Origin: Legionella sp. PC1000
GTDB lineage: Bacteria > Pseudomonadota > Gammaproteobacteria > Legionellales > Legionellaceae
Direction: 5' to 3'
Assembly (NCBI RefSeq): GCF_014109805.1
Contig: NZ_CP059400.1
Coordinates: 1,148,001 to 1,212,000 of the forward strand
DNA length: 64,000 nt
Every line of letters starts with the position of its first letter. The first letter of the stretch is position 1. Made by a program: the position numbers and the translations under genes. Shown here in pieces: positions 36,384 through 45,723 of the stretch. The notes below the pieces were generated by a model that saw only the letters and a program-made list of their open reading frames with translations, was not told the DNA's origin and made no database searches.

Positions 36384-37376
36384 TTAATAAGCTTGAACTA
36401 CAATTTTCCCTACCGCTTTCCCTGACTCAAGCAACGAATGCGCTTTATCAATGTTCTCGAAGTAAAAAAGATGAGGGTCAATGAGCGGATTTAAATGGCC
36501 ATCCTCTACTATCCTTGCGATTTCTTTTAAAATTCTGCCATGACGTTCGCGTTGTACATTATGTAATAATGGCAATAACATAAAAACAGCATGTAAACTG
36601 GCTGATTTGGCATGTAAAGGTGAAAGATCATGCTGGGATGCTGCTTGAATACTGATGACGTTTCCATATGTGGCAACAGCAGCCAATGATTTATCAAGAT
36701 TTTCCCCACCAATTGTATCAAAAACTATATCAAATCCCGTACCATTGGTTAAGCGATTAACATATTCTTGAACCGAATCAATCCGGTAATTAATTGCTTC
36801 TTTAGCACCCAACGATTTTGCTATATCTGCTTTATCTGAAGAAGATACAGTAGTATATACTTCAGCGCCAGCCCATTTAGCTAACTGAATTGCAATATGT
36901 CCCACTCCACCAGTACCCGCATGGATCAATGCTTTTTGTCCTTTCTGGATATTTACTTTTTCAAATAATGCTTCCCAGGCAGTGATTGATACCAAGGGTA
37001 ATGCAGCAGCCTCAACCATGCTGAGTTTCTTTGGTTTTTTTGCAATTAACTTGGCATCAGCAAGCATGAACTCAGCCAAAGCACCACTTTCATTGAGAAA
37101 ACCTCCTGCACATCCATAAACTTCATCACCCGCTGTAAACTCAATAACTCCTTCCCCCACTTCTTCTACGATACCTGCAACGTCACTATGCAGAATTGCT
37201 GGGAATGGAGGTGAAATCTGCCTGTATTTACCTGAGCGAACTTTACAGTCAACAGGATTAACACTCGTTGCAATAACGCGAATGAGCACATAGCCTGGTT
37301 TAATTTGGGGTTTGGGAAGCTCAATTGTTTCAAAAATTGAAGAATCACCAAAAGATGATATAACTTGTGCTTTCAT
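36384..37376 (-). CDS. Zinc-independent quinone oxidoreductase (MDR superfamily)
   Basis: A protein of 330 residues. The N-terminal GroES-like domain starts MKAQVISSFGDSSIFE and has VNPVDCKVRSG and HSDVAGIVEEVGEGV; the Rossmann domain has GTGGVGHIAIQLAKWAGAEV for NADPH, and FDIVFDTIGGENL. It lacks the zinc-binding Cys cluster of alcohol dehydrogenases. It likely reduces quinones or enones with NADPH. AGGAGG directly upstream fixes the ATG. Confidence 0.9.
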   Translation of the reverse strand: MKAQVISSFGDSSIFETIELPKPQIKPGYVLIRVIATSVNPVDCKVRSGKYRQISPPFPAILHSDVAGIVEEVGEGVIEFTAGDEVYGCAGGFLNESGALAEFMLADAKLIAKKPKKLSMVEAAALPLVSITAWEALFEKVNIQKGQKALIHAGTGGVGHIAIQLAKWAGAEVYTTVSSSDKADIAKSLGAKEAINYRIDSVQEYVNRLTNGTGFDIVFDTIGGENLDKSLAAVATYGNVISIQAASQHDLSPLHAKSASLHAVFMLLPLLHNVQRERHGRILKEIARIVEDGHLNPLIDPHLFYFENIDKAHSLLESGKAVGKIVVQAY

Positions 37377-37653
37377 AGCGTCCTCCTAACTTGATGCACC
37401 AGACGTTTTATTAAAAATTATGAAGAGAGAAAACTCATCTTCATGCATGCAGAAAATAACATTCTAAAAAAATCGCAGAACATTTTCCAGCAACTGTTGA
37501 TTATCTTATTGATCTTTCTAATCAATAATCCGTTTTTTCCCATTTATTTTTCTATTTTAGGCTTTAGCACTAATAACCTGGGATTAAAATAGCAGTATAG
37601 TATTCATTAAGCATCAAGTTTATGATTAATAAAATTTAAAAAGGATGTAAACC

Positions 37654-38724
37654 ATGTGGCGGACACGATTGACTGAAAAAATTGGTTTAAAATTTCCAAT
37701 TATACAGGCCCCTATGGCAGGCGGCGCTACTACTCCTGAGTTAGTTGCTGCAGTAAGTAATTCAGGCGGCCTAGGTTCGTTAGGTGCAGGATATATGACT
37801 CCTGCTGAGATAAGGCATGCTCTAAAAACAATTCGTAAATTAACGAACAAGCCCTTTGCAGTGAATCTTTTTATTCCAGAGGCGCATTATGCTTCTGGGG
37901 CGCAAATTCAAAAGTCCTGTGCGGATATAAAACAGTCCTGTCATGAATTAAATATAGAGATTGAGCCAGTTACAACACCTTACGCCCAATCTTTTGAGGA
38001 GCAAATCAATGTAATTCTTGAAGAAAAAATTCCTGTTTTTAGCTATGCATTTGGTGTGCTGGACTCTGAATGGATATCAAAATTAAAGAAAAATCACACC
38101 ATTTTAGTCGGTACTGCCACAACCTTAGCTGAGGCGCGTGTACTTGAGGAAAGTGGCATTGATGCAATTGTTGCTCAAGGAAGTGAAGCAGGAGGCCATA
38201 GGGGAACGTTTATAGGTAAAGCAGAAGATGGATTGATTGGTTTGTTTAGCCTGGTACCTCAATTTGTGGAGCAAATCAAAATTCCTATTATTGCGGCGGG
38301 TGGAATTATGGACGGAAGGGGAATCGTTGCTGCAACTTATTTAGGTGCTGAAGGCATACAAATGGGAACTGCTTTTCTCGGTAGTTTTGAAGCCGGTATT
38401 CCCGATGTCTATAAGCACGCTTTACTGACACAGCAACAAGATAATACTGTGCTTACCCGTGCCTTCTCGGGAAAGTTAGCCCGGGGAATACGCAATCAAT
38501 TTATTGAGCGCATGGAGGAAAGAAAAATCAATATTCTTGATTACCCCATTCAAAATGCTTTAACAAGCATGATGCGAAAGAAAGCAAAGGAACAAAACGA
38601 CATTGATTTTATGTCAATGTGGGCTGGCCAATCGGCACAATTATGCAGAAGTACGAGTGCAAGTGAATTAATAAGAGCCTTGGTCCTTGAAGCAGAAGCT
38701 TTGAATACAGGAAAATCTGATTAA
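37654..38724 (+). CDS. Nitronate monooxygenase-like FMN protein
   Basis: A protein of 356 residues, a TIM barrel of the 2-nitropropane dioxygenase/nitronate monooxygenase family. Seen are FPIIQAPMAGGATTPEL (FMN phosphate and substrate region), AQGSEAGGHRGTF (with the catalytic-region His) and IIAAGGIMDGRG, GAEGIQMGTAFL for the phosphate. It oxidises nitronates or acts as a flavin oxidoreductase. AAAGGATG precedes the ATG. Confidence 0.9.
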   Translation: MWRTRLTEKIGLKFPIIQAPMAGGATTPELVAAVSNSGGLGSLGAGYMTPAEIRHALKTIRKLTNKPFAVNLFIPEAHYASGAQIQKSCADIKQSCHELNIEIEPVTTPYAQSFEEQINVILEEKIPVFSYAFGVLDSEWISKLKKNHTILVGTATTLAEARVLEESGIDAIVAQGSEAGGHRGTFIGKAEDGLIGLFSLVPQFVEQIKIPIIAAGGIMDGRGIVAATYLGAEGIQMGTAFLGSFEAGIPDVYKHALLTQQQDNTVLTRAFSGKLARGIRNQFIERMEERKINILDYPIQNALTSMMRKKAKEQNDIDFMSMWAGQSAQLCRSTSASELIRALVLEAEALNTGKSD

Positions 38725-38769
38725 TATGTTAATGAGGACTTTTTTTTGATCTTTTGAGAATGGAAGGAG

Positions 38770-38796
38770 AACTCCCAGTAAACTGTCCTGGGAGTT
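38770..38796. terminator. Hairpin between convergent genes
   Basis: AACTCCCAG (38770-38778) and CTGGGAGTT (38788-38796), a perfect 9-bp stem with a 9-base loop, between the stops at 38724 and 38807. T-runs are weak. Confidence 0.5.
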
Positions 38797-38806
38797 TATG
38801 GAAACT

Positions 38807-40612
38807 TTAGAAATGATAACTGTTAGTAGACTCAATTTCTTGCATTTCATCTGCTTTTGGGAATTCTTTTCTAAATTCCTTATCAATTTCTTGTCTTTGA
38901 AATTTATAGCCATTCTTTGCATCATCTAGGTTTGCATGAAGTTCACTATTGTTTGAGAAAAATGAATGTTTCTCTGAATAAGCGCGGGAAGCCGAGGTGC
39001 ATTTGGCAAGTTGTTGATACATCTTGCAATAACTTTCGATTTTACGAACAATGTATTGATTGTCCAAAATGTCGACAGAATACTTCTGGGAGTTTACTAA
39101 TTGTGTTTTAAGATCAATCAGTAAAATAACATATTTATCTCGTGTAGATGAATTTTGAAACGTGATGCATTCAGTATCAATACAATCAAAAATTTTCTTG
39201 TGATCTCCGCTGGATAATGCATCCAATACTTTTTTAAAGGAATCACGACGTTGATAATAATCTTTACCTTTAGTTTTACTTAATAAAGATGTTTCCTTCC
39301 CCAGAGCATGCAAATGCTGGTGTATCGCTTTTAACCCTTGGACGAAAGGCAGAGGATTAGGTTTCTCGGATAAATCCATTGTCTGGATAGGTGGAAATTC
39401 TTTTACCTTTTCTGCATAGCAAGCAGAATATTGTTCCCAAGTCAGCCTTTTCTTTTTAATCGTGCGCATCGTATCATCATAGGTATCGAGTTCTTGTTTT
39501 TCCATGAAGAACTCGCCTTGAATATCCTCAATAAGACAGTCTTTAGCCAAAACATTACGCTCATGCAATGCTTCTACTACTCTGTGCAGGCTATATCCTC
39601 CTGGTCTGTAATGGCCGCTGGCATTGGTAATTTCAGTGATCTTGCCATTTTGAACAGAAATTTCTCCAGCACAGGCAACAGCTTTCCCACGAGTAAATGC
39701 AGGATGACCAATGCGTTTTCCATCTTTAGATTGATTGTCTTCGTGTACAAATAAATTCCCCTGCGTATCCATAACGAAAATATATCGCTTTTTACCGGTT
39801 GAAAGCGGCTCCGTTGTTCCGCCAAGGCAAAGTTCATTTTTGATATTTGCGGTGAGCATATGGGAGAGTGATTCTTCATAAGAAAAATAATAATTATTAA
39901 TATTTGCTTGAGATTTTTTGGCTTCATTAAACTCAACTTCTACGGTCAAATCTTCGCGTTTTGGTTGCTGTTTTGCCCACTCATCATGAATGGGCTCCAG
40001 TGCGTTTCGGACAGTTGGGTACAAAGTACCCCATGGACGATGTTGGGGATCTAAGTGTTCTTTTTCCAATCTTTCTGGTAATGCTAACCCTTTTTGCTTT
40101 AACAAAGCATCTACATCTCGGTTTACATCAAAAATGGAGTCTTCTGCGATGAAATATGGGCGGGCTTTTGATTTTTCTTGATTAGAAATGTCCCTTGATA
40201 AGAGATGCGGTATCTTGTCAAAACTTTCTTTAACGATAATGCTCTCTGCCCATACATTGAATTTTCTACCTTGTCTTAAGAGCATAAATGCTTCATCCCT
40301 TATAGCTTGGTAGTGTTCTTTAGTAGAATTAGAGGTTGTAAGAGACGCTTGGCGGCTTGCGTATTTATAAATTTCAATTAATTCACCACGGTTATGTTTG
40401 ATAAAATTATAAAGCGCAATAATTGTTTCGGTATTTGAAATATTATCCAGGGAAAACTGCTGGAGAACAGGAAGTAATTTAAAATTAAATCGGTCATGAT
40501 ATTTTTTTATTTGGTAATCCAGATAGGTATCTTTTGTACCATGAGTTCCTATCTTTGTTATAAAGTCAAAATTCTTAGCTTTAAGTTGATTTACAAATGA
40601 AGTAATTTTCAT
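38807..40612 (-). CDS. Effector candidate with domain resembling plant IQM proteins
   Basis: A protein of 601 residues from the ATG at 40612, chosen for CGGAGAG just upstream; an ATG 12 codons earlier lacks a ribosome site. Residues 1-200 are helical. From about residue 270 to 360 runs a segment in this order: KKRYIFVMDTQGNLFVHE, IGHPAFTRGKAVACAGEI, QNGKITEITNASGHYRPGG, then SLHRVVEALHERNV. Plant IQM (calmodulin-linked IQ-motif) proteins show the same order: an IFVMST strand, HSSFLAGG, AAGR, NG and SGHYRP. This comparison is from memory. The C-terminal 240 residues are helical and charged. No signal peptide. The neighbour at 40850 is also an effector candidate. Confidence 0.68.
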   Translation of the reverse strand: MKITSFVNQLKAKNFDFITKIGTHGTKDTYLDYQIKKYHDRFNFKLLPVLQQFSLDNISNTETIIALYNFIKHNRGELIEIYKYASRQASLTTSNSTKEHYQAIRDEAFMLLRQGRKFNVWAESIIVKESFDKIPHLLSRDISNQEKSKARPYFIAEDSIFDVNRDVDALLKQKGLALPERLEKEHLDPQHRPWGTLYPTVRNALEPIHDEWAKQQPKREDLTVEVEFNEAKKSQANINNYYFSYEESLSHMLTANIKNELCLGGTTEPLSTGKKRYIFVMDTQGNLFVHEDNQSKDGKRIGHPAFTRGKAVACAGEISVQNGKITEITNASGHYRPGGYSLHRVVEALHERNVLAKDCLIEDIQGEFFMEKQELDTYDDTMRTIKKKRLTWEQYSACYAEKVKEFPPIQTMDLSEKPNPLPFVQGLKAIHQHLHALGKETSLLSKTKGKDYYQRRDSFKKVLDALSSGDHKKIFDCIDTECITFQNSSTRDKYVILLIDLKTQLVNSQKYSVDILDNQYIVRKIESYCKMYQQLAKCTSASRAYSEKHSFFSNNSELHANLDDAKNGYKFQRQEIDKEFRKEFPKADEMQEIESTNSYHF

Positions 40613-40760
40613 TGTTCTCTCCGTCGATTGTTGGACTATGGTGTTCATGGTACCAACAAGGATTTAAAGAACGCTTAAACAACGTACGCAAATTGTGTAA
40701 AATACGATCAACCCGGTGTCTTCGTCACTCATCGATTTGATGTATTGTGGTGCTGAGATA

Positions 40761-40789
40761 TAAATTAAGCCTGTTACCGGCTTAATTTA
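40761..40789. repeat. Perfect 11-bp inverted repeat
   Basis: TAAATTAAGCC (40761-40771) and GGCTTAATTTA (40779-40789) with a 7-base loop. It lies after the stop of the 40850 gene, so it may act as a terminator for that gene or as an element upstream of the 40612 start. Confidence 0.6.
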
Positions 40790-40849
40790 TAATCACGCTT
40801 GAATGGATCAAGGAGGTATCCGATTGTAAAAAAACAGAGTTGAGGAGTT

Positions 40850-41944
40850 TTACATGTTCATTCCATTGCCATCAACATCCATTTCAAAATCCTTATCAAA
40901 CTCCATAGAATTGTCTTCCTTTGACTCCTCATGTAAGGATTGAGCAAAAAAACCTCTTCCTGACTGGGTGGCTGACACTGATCTTTGACTTTCTTGAAGC
41001 GAAGAGGGAGTTGTAAAAGAAAACTGTGTTTCTTGGATACCCGGTTTCTTCCGTAGATACTCTACCTGTCCTTGCAAATGTTGAATTATTTCATGGTCAC
41101 TTTTTTGGGGTACTTTGATCGTTTGTAGTGTTCTAATGGCGTGTTTATATGTTTCAATGGTATCTGTTATCCGTTTGTTTTGAACATGGGATTTGGCGAG
41201 CGCTAAAAGTTGCATTGCCATATTACGATAAGCGCTATCACTAGGGGTTTCATTGATTAAAACAGGGTTAAAGGGATGTTTATCTGCTGATAAAGAAAGT
41301 TGGTTTAACATACTTTCTATACTGTGATCAATTTGCTGCATTTCACTAATGGATATTGCTCCAAATTGTTCAAAGAGGGACTGTTCCTGCCTTGCAAATT
41401 GTCCTTCAGCAAGCAGATGCTCGTGATTTGCAAATTTAGATGAAGCAAGATATGACTTTGTTGAGAGTTTCTTTTCATAGTATGCATGAAATTGTTGGAA
41501 GTTAATTGCCGGATCACCGATTCGCTGTTCATCAATAGTTTTGTTTTTTATCAGTCCAAATGCTTTTATGGCATTTGACATTGCTTCATCTCCTCCAAGT
41601 TGATTGACCGACTCATAACAGGCATCGGCTAAATCAATATACAGTTCGGTTAATTTTCTATAACTTTCATCATTTAATTCAGTATGCAGAAGTTGTTTTA
41701 TAGCATCCAGGTAACATTGCCCTGCTTTTACATATTCCGTTTTATTAAAATAGAAAGTCGCCAGATCATAATAGGCATTGGTGAGATCATGAAAGTCAGC
41801 TGGTGTCTTATTGATGATTCGTAAAAATGCATTGATCCCTTGTGTGTATTCATCGATTATTATTTTTTTTGCAGCATGTTTACGTTCTAGATATTTAGCA
41901 TTTGTAATTTTTGATTTGGCATATTTTCGGTATTCTTCATCCAT
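40850..41944 (-). CDS. TPR-like helical protein with acidic tail; effector candidate
   Basis: A protein of 364 residues with helix pairs that read as degenerate tetratricopeptide units (LTNAYYDLATFYFNKTEYVKAG; LTELYIDLADACYESV; MAMQLLALAKSHVQNKRI). The tail after residue 325 is strongly acidic (EESKEDNSMEFDKDFEMD), fitting a Dot/Icm E-block signal. GGAGGG eight bases before the ATG fixes the start. No signal peptide. No specific family recognised; a host-protein binding role is inference. Confidence 0.65.
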   Translation of the reverse strand: MDEEYRKYAKSKITNAKYLERKHAAKKIIIDEYTQGINAFLRIINKTPADFHDLTNAYYDLATFYFNKTEYVKAGQCYLDAIKQLLHTELNDESYRKLTELYIDLADACYESVNQLGGDEAMSNAIKAFGLIKNKTIDEQRIGDPAINFQQFHAYYEKKLSTKSYLASSKFANHEHLLAEGQFARQEQSLFEQFGAISISEMQQIDHSIESMLNQLSLSADKHPFNPVLINETPSDSAYRNMAMQLLALAKSHVQNKRITDTIETYKHAIRTLQTIKVPQKSDHEIIQHLQGQVEYLRKKPGIQETQFSFTTPSSLQESQRSVSATQSGRGFFAQSLHEESKEDNSMEFDKDFEMDVDGNGMNM

Positions 41945-42081
41945 AATTTAAACCCTCCATTTAATTTCATCGATTGACTTCACAATCACAGTATCATCAA
42001 CAGATATAAAAAAACAATGAGCTCTGCTTGTATATGAAAATGAGGGTATGTGAATGAATTTGTGTGGTGTCAAAGAGAAAT

Positions 42082-42105
42082 CCCGAGCTCTTATGGACAC
42101 TCGGG
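42082..42105 (-). terminator. Possible terminator of the glutamate dehydrogenase gene
   Basis: CCCGAG and CTCGGG form a 6-bp stem around 12 bases, followed on the minus strand by ATTTCTCTTT. Confidence 0.45.
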
Positions 42106-42132
42106 TTATGATTTTTGTATGAGATTTTTCTA

Positions 42133-45100
42133 TTACTCTACAGTGATTAGGGTTGATAATTCGCGCAGAGCAATGAAGAAAATTGTGTAATCAATACTTG
42201 AACTACCAAGCAGCATTTCCAGTAATTTTTCCCATCGTTGGTGGATAAAAGGGTTTTTTTCGAACCAATAGGCAATGAGCTCATCCGAGTTTAGTGTTTT
42301 TTGATTATTCATTAAAATGACGATGGTCAGACGCCGTTGCAAATTATCGAGTTCATCACGTAAAGACAATCGTGCCAGACTATTCCAGTGGCCTTCACGA
42401 GAATCATTACCAATTTGATCACGGAACCAGACCAGACTGAATTTACTGCCTACTTTAAAATAAACTTCAGCGGTTTTGCCTAAGTCAAATTTATTTTGTG
42501 TTGCTACTTCCACTACATTTAATACAGTATACATAGCACGCGTAGCAGCGATTTTTTTTGCAGCCTCTTCAGGCAAACCAATATCTACAAACTGAATCAC
42601 AATTTGATTAAGATATTCTTTAGTGACACCCGCCATTAAATCAGGAATTGATTTTTCAAGTTTCGCTATAGATTGACTGTAATGAGCAATATTATTGGTA
42701 ATTCCACCGGCTAGACGTTTATGATGTAAGAACCACCGAGTTGCTAAATTCATTAATTGTCTGACGTGGTGTAGTAACTCATATTGAGTGTGTACTGTTA
42801 CTTTATAATTAAGTGAATCAATCAATCGATGTAAGTCGTCAATTCGATAGGCTTTTGCAGCAATAATATAAGCACGAGCAATATCTGCTATTGTTTGTCC
42901 AGTCTCAACTTGCAAGCGGTACATGAACGTAATGCCCATACTATTAACAATCTGATTGCTCAGTTGTGTTGCGATAATCTCACGTCGCAAACGATGTGTT
43001 TGCATGGCTTTGGCATAAGATTTTATCAGCATTGAAGGAAATCCCGTCTCGAGTATGGTTGCAAAATAGGGATCATCCGGTAAATCAGATTTTAATAATT
43101 CACCCGTAATATAAATTTTTGTATAGGCCATAATAATGGACAATTCGGGTCGAGTCAGAGCTTGGCCTGCAGCTTTACGATCCAAAAGATGTTTCTCATC
43201 AGGAAGAAACTCAACACTTCTGTCTAAGTGCACCACTCCTTCCAGTTCTTTAATGTATGCCTGATATAAACCACTATAAGCTAATGCATTCGTAGCAGAA
43301 AAACTCAAAACCAATGCTTGATTGTAATTATCTTGTAAAACGAGCTCTGCAACTTGTTCCGTCATTTTTGTTAGCAATTGATTGCGTTTTTTCTCAGTCA
43401 GTATTCCCTGAAGCATTTCCTTATTCAGCAAAATTTTGATATTAACTTCATGGTCAGAGCAATTTACCCCTGCTGAGTTATCAATTGAATCAGTATTAAT
43501 CAAGCCGCCTTGAAGCGCAAACTCCACTCTCCCAAGTTGAGTAAAACCGAGATTGCCTCCTTCGCCTACAATTTTGCAGCGTAATTCATTACCATTAACC
43601 CGACAAAATTCATTCGTTTTGTCGCCAACATCCGCATGTGATTGAGTTGACGCTTTTACATAAGTACCAATACCCCCATTAAATAATAAATCAACGGGTG
43701 CTTTTAAGATTTCCTGAATCAGCTCATTAGGTGTTAATGAATCAGCTGTAATCGAAAGTGCTTTTTTCACTTCAGGGGTGATGGAAATGGATTTGCTTGA
43801 ACGTGGATAAATTCCTCCACCTTTGGAAATTAATCGAGGATTGAAGTCTTCCCATGATGAGGTGGGCAAATTAAATAAACGTTGACGCTCTGCAAAGGTT
43901 TTGGGGCCGTTAGGATTGGGATCAAGAAATATATGGCGATGATCAAATGCAGCAAGCAAAAGAGAATGACTGGTGTAAGTCAGTCCGTTACCAAATACAT
44001 CACCACTCATATCCCCAATACCAACAACAGTAAAGTCCTGCTCCTCTATGCGAATATCCAATTCGCGGAAATGCCGTTTAACAGACTCCCATGCGCCGCG
44101 AGCAGTAATCCCCATTTTTTTATGATCATAGCCTGCAGATCCTCCGGAAGCAAAAGCGTCTCCAAGCCAGAAGTTGTATTCTTTAGCAATACCATTTGCA
44201 ATATCAGAAAAAGTTGCTGTTCCTTTGTCTGCTGCTACTACAAGATAAGGATCTGCACCGTCATAACAAACCGTGTTTTTGGGTGAAACAACTCGGTCAT
44301 CTTCAAGATTATCTGTCAGATCGAGTAATCCTCGTATAAATGATTGATAACAGTAAATGACTTCTTGTTTTATCTGTTCTCGATCGAGTGCATTGATTGC
44401 TTTTTTTAAAATAAAACCTCCTTTAGCTCCAGAAGGTACAATCACAGAGTTTTTTACTTTTTGAGCTTTCATCAAACCAAGCACTTCTGTACGAAAATCC
44501 TCGGGACGGTCAGACCAGCGAAGACCCCCACGAGCTACTTTAGCACTGCGTAAATGTATGCCTTCAAATCGTGTTGAATAAACAAAAATTTCGTACATGG
44601 GTTGTCCGGGAGGTAAATCAGGCACTTTCGCTGAGTTGAGTTTAAATGACAAATAGTCTTTATGCTGGCCTTCGGAACCTAACTGAAAGTAATTGGTACG
44701 TAGTGTCGCTTTGATTAAAGACCAGAAAAAACGGATAATGTGATCTTCATCTAAGCTGGTAATGGCATCGATATCGGTTCGAATTTCTTTTTCCAGTTCG
44801 GCCTTTTTATTTTTATTTGTGGTATTTTGTTTTAGACCAAATTTTAAATAAAAAAGTTGAATTAATTTTTTGGCAATTACGGCATATGTGGAAATGGTTT
44901 TTTCAATGTATTGTTGGCTAAAGCGAAATCCAATTTGTTGCATGTATTTGGCATAAGCTCGAATAATAACAATCTCTCGCCAGGATAATCCTGCGCCTAA
45001 AACCAGTTTATTAAACCCATCATTCTCACAAATTCCAATACTTATTTTTATTAGGGCTTCGTTAAAAATATTTTTTACTTGATCGAGGGTGAGTAGATTG

Positions 45101-45492
45101 GAGTGGGCATAGGTAACATTAAAATCACTGATCCAAACAAATTGATTGGGTGCGATGGAAATTTTATACGGTCTTTCTGTGTATGTCCTTAAACCCATAT
45201 TTTCAATCATAGGCAGGATATCGGACAGAGGAATTGGTCTGCCATATCGATACAATTTAATATGTAATGGATATTCGCCGCGTGGTGATTCGAAAAAAAC
45301 AATTGTTAATGGGTCCTGCAAGGAAAGCTTCTCAATTTGCATGAGGTCGGTGATTGCTTCCTCAACAGTATGTTGTTCACAATAACTCATTGATAGTGAT
45401 GGGAGGTATTTTTCGGAAAATTTTTTTCCTTTTTTACGGCCTAATTGTTTTATTAGTTCTTGATCCAACTGATCTTTCCATGAGTTTTCCAT
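42133..45492 (-). CDS. NAD-specific glutamate dehydrogenase, large type, N-terminally short
   Basis: A protein of 1119 residues of the GDH-180 family (full-length members have about 1600). It begins at the point where the family has its central region (LPLSDILPMIENMGL is present near residue 90), then carries the catalytic core: KVARGGLRWSDRPEDFRTEV, KNSVIVPSGAKGGF, VVAADKGTATFSD, GDAFASGGSAGYDHKKMGITARG, and VVGIGDMSGDVFGNGL. It converts glutamate to 2-oxoglutarate with NAD. A TGA stop sits one codon before the ATG, and the 170 bases between here and the LysR gene do not encode the missing N-terminus. The N-terminal ACT-type regulatory part of about 500 residues is therefore absent or lost. 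Confidence 0.85.
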   Translation of the reverse strand: MENSWKDQLDQELIKQLGRKKGKKFSEKYLPSLSMSYCEQHTVEEAITDLMQIEKLSLQDPLTIVFFESPRGEYPLHIKLYRYGRPIPLSDILPMIENMGLRTYTERPYKISIAPNQFVWISDFNVTYAHSNLLTLDQVKNIFNEALIKISIGICENDGFNKLVLGAGLSWREIVIIRAYAKYMQQIGFRFSQQYIEKTISTYAVIAKKLIQLFYLKFGLKQNTTNKNKKAELEKEIRTDIDAITSLDEDHIIRFFWSLIKATLRTNYFQLGSEGQHKDYLSFKLNSAKVPDLPPGQPMYEIFVYSTRFEGIHLRSAKVARGGLRWSDRPEDFRTEVLGLMKAQKVKNSVIVPSGAKGGFILKKAINALDREQIKQEVIYCYQSFIRGLLDLTDNLEDDRVVSPKNTVCYDGADPYLVVAADKGTATFSDIANGIAKEYNFWLGDAFASGGSAGYDHKKMGITARGAWESVKRHFRELDIRIEEQDFTVVGIGDMSGDVFGNGLTYTSHSLLLAAFDHRHIFLDPNPNGPKTFAERQRLFNLPTSSWEDFNPRLISKGGGIYPRSSKSISITPEVKKALSITADSLTPNELIQEILKAPVDLLFNGGIGTYVKASTQSHADVGDKTNEFCRVNGNELRCKIVGEGGNLGFTQLGRVEFALQGGLINTDSIDNSAGVNCSDHEVNIKILLNKEMLQGILTEKKRNQLLTKMTEQVAELVLQDNYNQALVLSFSATNALAYSGLYQAYIKELEGVVHLDRSVEFLPDEKHLLDRKAAGQALTRPELSIIMAYTKIYITGELLKSDLPDDPYFATILETGFPSMLIKSYAKAMQTHRLRREIIATQLSNQIVNSMGITFMYRLQVETGQTIADIARAYIIAAKAYRIDDLHRLIDSLNYKVTVHTQYELLHHVRQLMNLATRWFLHHKRLAGGITNNIAHYSQSIAKLEKSIPDLMAGVTKEYLNQIVIQFVDIGLPEEAAKKIAATRAMYTVLNVVEVATQNKFDLGKTAEVYFKVGSKFSLVWFRDQIGNDSREGHWNSLARLSLRDELDNLQRRLTIVILMNNQKTLNSDELIAYWFEKNPFIHQRWEKLLEMLLGSSSIDYTIFFIALRELSTLITVE

Positions 45493-45632
45493 TTTTCAAT
45501 CTCACAACGGTTCTCTATTGCTATTCAATAAGTATAGGTCATGAAAATGATTTGCATGTAATCGAGAAAATATCTTAATGAAGCAGCGTCTACTCCTTAC
45601 AGCATGTGGTTAATAAAATGTTAATCATGTAT

Positions 45633-45641
45633 TGATATAAT
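45633..45641 (+). promoter_or_regulatory. Extended -10 promoter of the LysR gene
   Basis: TGATATAAT: TG, one base, then perfect TATAAT at 45636-45641. No good -35, as is usual for extended -10 promoters. Confidence 0.5.
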
Positions 45642-45723
45642 GCAATAAGTATATATTTTATTCTTCATGAATAGAGGTTTGGATCTATTTTTTAAGAGTA
45701 AGTTTAGGAAGACAGAAAAGAAA

